Assembly: GCF_003123685.1 (NCBI RefSeq)
Contig: NZ_QCYJ01000029.1
Span: forward strand, 62,001 to 126,000
Length of the DNA stretch: 64,000 bases
DNA from: Nocardia aurea
GTDB taxonomy: Bacteria > Actinomycetota > Actinomycetes > Mycobacteriales > Mycobacteriaceae
Reading direction: 5' to 3'
The notes below the pieces were generated by a model. The model searched no databases. It had not been told where the DNA came from and saw nothing but the letters and a program-made list of their open reading frames with translations. Below, in pieces: positions 62,021 through 64,000 of this stretch. Positions within the stretch are counted from its first letter, which is position 1, and the number at the start of each line of letters is the position of its first letter. The position numbers and the translations under genes are program-made.

Positions 62021-62982
62021 ACCGCAGGCCGATGCGCGCCGCACTTGCCGCAGTATGTCTGTTGATCGCCGGATGCGGTGCCGGTACATCTGCTCCCGAA
62101 CCGCTTTCCGCCACGGCGGTGAAGCCGGTGCCGCACGAATTCACCGAGATCACAGCTCCGCCCCAGTCGGCGTCCGATTGCGACGCCGAGGCCACACTGC
62201 GCCCCGGCGCGTTGCCGAGTCCGGGGGCGATGCCGTCGGGGTCGGCTATGGCAGCGATCGTGGCCAACGGCAGAGTCCGGATAGGTGTCGACCAGGACAC
62301 CTATCTGTTCGGTTTCCGCAACCCGGCCACCGGCCAGCTAGAGGGTTTCGACATCGATATCGCCCGCGAGATCGCCCGTGCCCTGTTCGGGGATCCGGAC
62401 AAGATCGAATTGCGTTCGGTTACCGCGGCCGAACGCATGACCTCGCTGCGGGAGAAGGAGGTCGATCTCATCGTCCACACCTTCTCCGCGACCTGCGAGC
62501 GTCGCCGTGAGATCGACTTCTCCGCCGTCTATTACCGCGCGACACAGCGCATTCTGGTGCCGAAAGGCTCCACCATCCGTTCCAAGGACGATCTGGGCGG
62601 CAAACGTGTCTGTGTCGTGAAGGGGGCCACCTCCGCGGCCCGCTTGTTCTCCCTCCCTGTCGAGGTGACGGTGATCGGCGTGACCAACTGGACCGACTGC
62701 CTGGCGGCGCTGCAACAAGGAGATGTCGACGCCATCAGCAGTGACGACACGATTCTGCTCGGTCTCAAAGCCCAGGATCGAAATCTGGAGATGGTCGGCG
62801 ATTCGATCGGTAGCGAGGCTTACGTGGTCGGCGTGGCCAAGGACACCCCGGATCTGGTCCGCTTCGTCAACGGAGTCCTGGAGCGGATTCGAGTCGACGG
62901 TACTTGGCAGCGGATCTACAACGAGCGGCTCGGTGTGCTCGGCCCCGCCCAGGCCCCGCCCGCTCCCCGGTATTCGGATTGA
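62017..62982 (+). CDS. glnH: GlnH-type amino-acid-binding lipoprotein
   Basis: The product is 321 residues. VNRRPMRAALAAVCLLIAGC ends in a lipobox with the acylated Cys20. The solute-binding domain (SBP_bac_3) follows: GRVRIGVDQDTYLFGFRNPA, GQLEGFDIDIAREIARALFG, ERMTSLREKEVDLIVHTFSA, CERRREIDFSAVYYRATQRI and LGGKRVCVVKGATSAA. In mycobacteria GlnH binds Asp/Glu-type amino acids in the periplasm and passes the signal via GlnX to PknG. The start overlaps the glnX stop. Confidence 0.9.
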   Translation: MNRRPMRAALAAVCLLIAGCGAGTSAPEPLSATAVKPVPHEFTEITAPPQSASDCDAEATLRPGALPSPGAMPSGSAMAAIVANGRVRIGVDQDTYLFGFRNPATGQLEGFDIDIAREIARALFGDPDKIELRSVTAAERMTSLREKEVDLIVHTFSATCERRREIDFSAVYYRATQRILVPKGSTIRSKDDLGGKRVCVVKGATSAARLFSLPVEVTVIGVTNWTDCLAALQQGDVDAISSDDTILLGLKAQDRNLEMVGDSIGSEAYVVGVAKDTPDLVRFVNGVLERIRVDGTWQRIYNERLGVLGPAQAPPAPRYSD

Positions 62983-63023
62983 GGCGGGCCCTTGCCTACC
63001 GCGGCGGATCGGACCCGGTGCAC

Positions 63024-64000
63024 ATGGTGACCGGACCGATCCTCACACTCGCCGAAATCGATATCGAATTATCCTATCGCACAGATGAATTCACGAGAAT
63101 CACCGCGACATTGCTGGAACTGGACAAACACCGGGGATTGACTCTGATCCGCCGGTTCCCGCCGACCGGGCTGACCGAGCAACGCTGGGCACCGGTGCGC
63201 GAGGCACTCGACCTGATGTGGCAGGACTACGGACGGATGCGGGTCATTCTGGAATCGGCGCGTGAGATGCGCGGTACGCGTTCACGCCTCGACGAGAATG
63301 TCCGCGCCGAGCTGACCCGAACGCTGCGCGGCCGCCCGCACGAGATCTCGCGCACCCCGATTCCGATGGCGCAGCGTTCGCTGACCGGCCCGAGCGAATC
63401 CGTGCTGTTCGTCGGACTCGCCGATACCTTGGACCGCATGCGCCACACGTTTCCGCGCATCGCCGAATTCCTCGACGCGGTGGACACGGTGAACACCCGT
63501 GTCATGTCCGGGCTCGCGCCCATCCAGGATCGGCTCGACCGGGTGGGAGTCGCACCGGGGGAACTTCCGGTGATCGAATCCGGTATCGCCGACCTGCTGC
63601 GACGTTCGGCTACCGACCCGCTCGCGCTCACCGCCGACGAGATCACCGCGCGCGTGGGCGCGTTGGACGCGGAACTGCGCCGTGAATCGGCGCGTCTGTC
63701 CGAACGTGCCGCGATGGTGGCGAACTGGCCCGCCGCCGTCGTGACCACCCGAGCACAGTGGGAGGCGCTGCGCGACATGGACGCGCGGGCCGCCCGCGCC
63801 AGAGCAGAGGTCGTGGCGAGGATCCGGACCGGTGCGCTGCCGCCCGCGTCAAATTCTTCCGCGCCGCTCGGCGCGGAACTGGAGACGCTGGCGCCACGAT
63901 CGGGCGCCGCCGCGGACCTGCTGGCGCTGCGCGCGCGTATCGCGGAGGCGGCGGTGCGCGCGGCGGCCGACGTCGAGTTGTATCAGGGTCTGCTGGATCG
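63024..64000 (+). CDS. Coiled-coil protein downstream of glnH, 3' end outside window
   Basis: The frame is open from ATG 63024 to the window edge, over 325 codons. The product is helical throughout (LAEIDIELSYRTDEFTRITA; APVREALDLMWQDYGRMRVI; ALDAELRRESARLSERAAMV) with a repeated Arg/Glu pattern of a coiled coil, and no TM or signal peptide. TTG 62979 and GTG 63018 are alternative starts; TTG would overlap the glnH stop. In nocardiae a gene of this sort may lie between glnH and pknG, so a cytoplasmic role in the same signalling chain is plausible. Not recognised as a known family. Confidence 0.7.
   Translation, partial: MVTGPILTLAEIDIELSYRTDEFTRITATLLELDKHRGLTLIRRFPPTGLTEQRWAPVREALDLMWQDYGRMRVILESAREMRGTRSRLDENVRAELTRTLRGRPHEISRTPIPMAQRSLTGPSESVLFVGLADTLDRMRHTFPRIAEFLDAVDTVNTRVMSGLAPIQDRLDRVGVAPGELPVIESGIADLLRRSATDPLALTADEITARVGALDAELRRESARLSERAAMVANWPAAVVTTRAQWEALRDMDARAARARAEVVARIRTGALPPASNSSAPLGAELETLAPRSGAAADLLALRARIAEAAVRAAADVELYQGLLD

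Overview
The window reads as chromosomal DNA of a high-GC, mycolic-acid-type actinomycete, most likely Nocardia or a close relative. The pointers are mycofactocin-coupled short-chain dehydrogenases, an Lsr2 gene, LGFP-repeat and DUF4236/DUF2510 proteins, an ECF42-type sigma factor with its YCII partner, and a glnX-glnH pair like the one that precedes pknG in mycobacteria and nocardiae. The genus is an inference from gene content; no 16S or other marker is present.

Positions 1-7.4 kb form a catabolic and regulatory block. Two mycofactocin-type SDRs and a carboxymuconolactone-decarboxylase (CMD) protein run leftward in a tight operon, divergent from a TetR regulator. A second TetR then precedes another SDR and another CMD protein. 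The second TetR and its SDR share almost the same 16-bp inverted repeat upstream. A ketoacyl synthase with a frameshift near its 3' end closes the block.

Positions 7.4-22.8 kb are accessory DNA with small genes of unknown function and remnants: a decayed small-gene cluster, a VOC fragment, an LGFP cell-wall protein overlapped by a second exported protein, half of an IS5-type transposase, a secreted thermonuclease, a GIY-YIG-like protein whose start lies inside a 63-bp perfect palindrome, a Kv-type potassium channel, a DUF4236-DUF2510 protein and small membrane proteins.

Positions 22.9-39.8 kb are the most striking part, a cluster of STAND-type NTPases and putative effectors. It holds an HTH-NB-ARC-TPR protein behind a perfect 25-bp operator-like repeat, a HEIGH metallopeptidase overlapping an EACC1-like small protein, a divergent two-gene operon of an LCAT-like lipase and a caspase-NACHT-WD40 protein, a LuxR-type LAL regulator, a frameshifted alpha/beta hydrolase and a broken second LAL gene. 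This arrangement resembles the NTP-dependent biological conflict systems of multicellular actinobacteria.

Positions 39.8-45.8 kb look like a degraded integrated element: a tyrosine integrase overlapping an AbrB-like partner, a frameshifted Spd-type conjugation protein, a frameshifted Lsr2 and several small unknown genes. No TraB, replication gene, tRNA or att site was found.

From 45.9 kb the sequence returns to ordinary chromosome: YCII-ECF42, an MprF-type aminoacyl-phosphatidylglycerol synthase domain protein, a pentapeptide-repeat protein, an AraC regulator, a crotonase and TetR divergent from an aldehyde dehydrogenase-SnoaL-ketopantoate reductase-like set, a membrane protein with a duplicated module, a second IS5 fragment, and finally glnX-glnH followed by an unfinished coiled-coil gene at the window edge.
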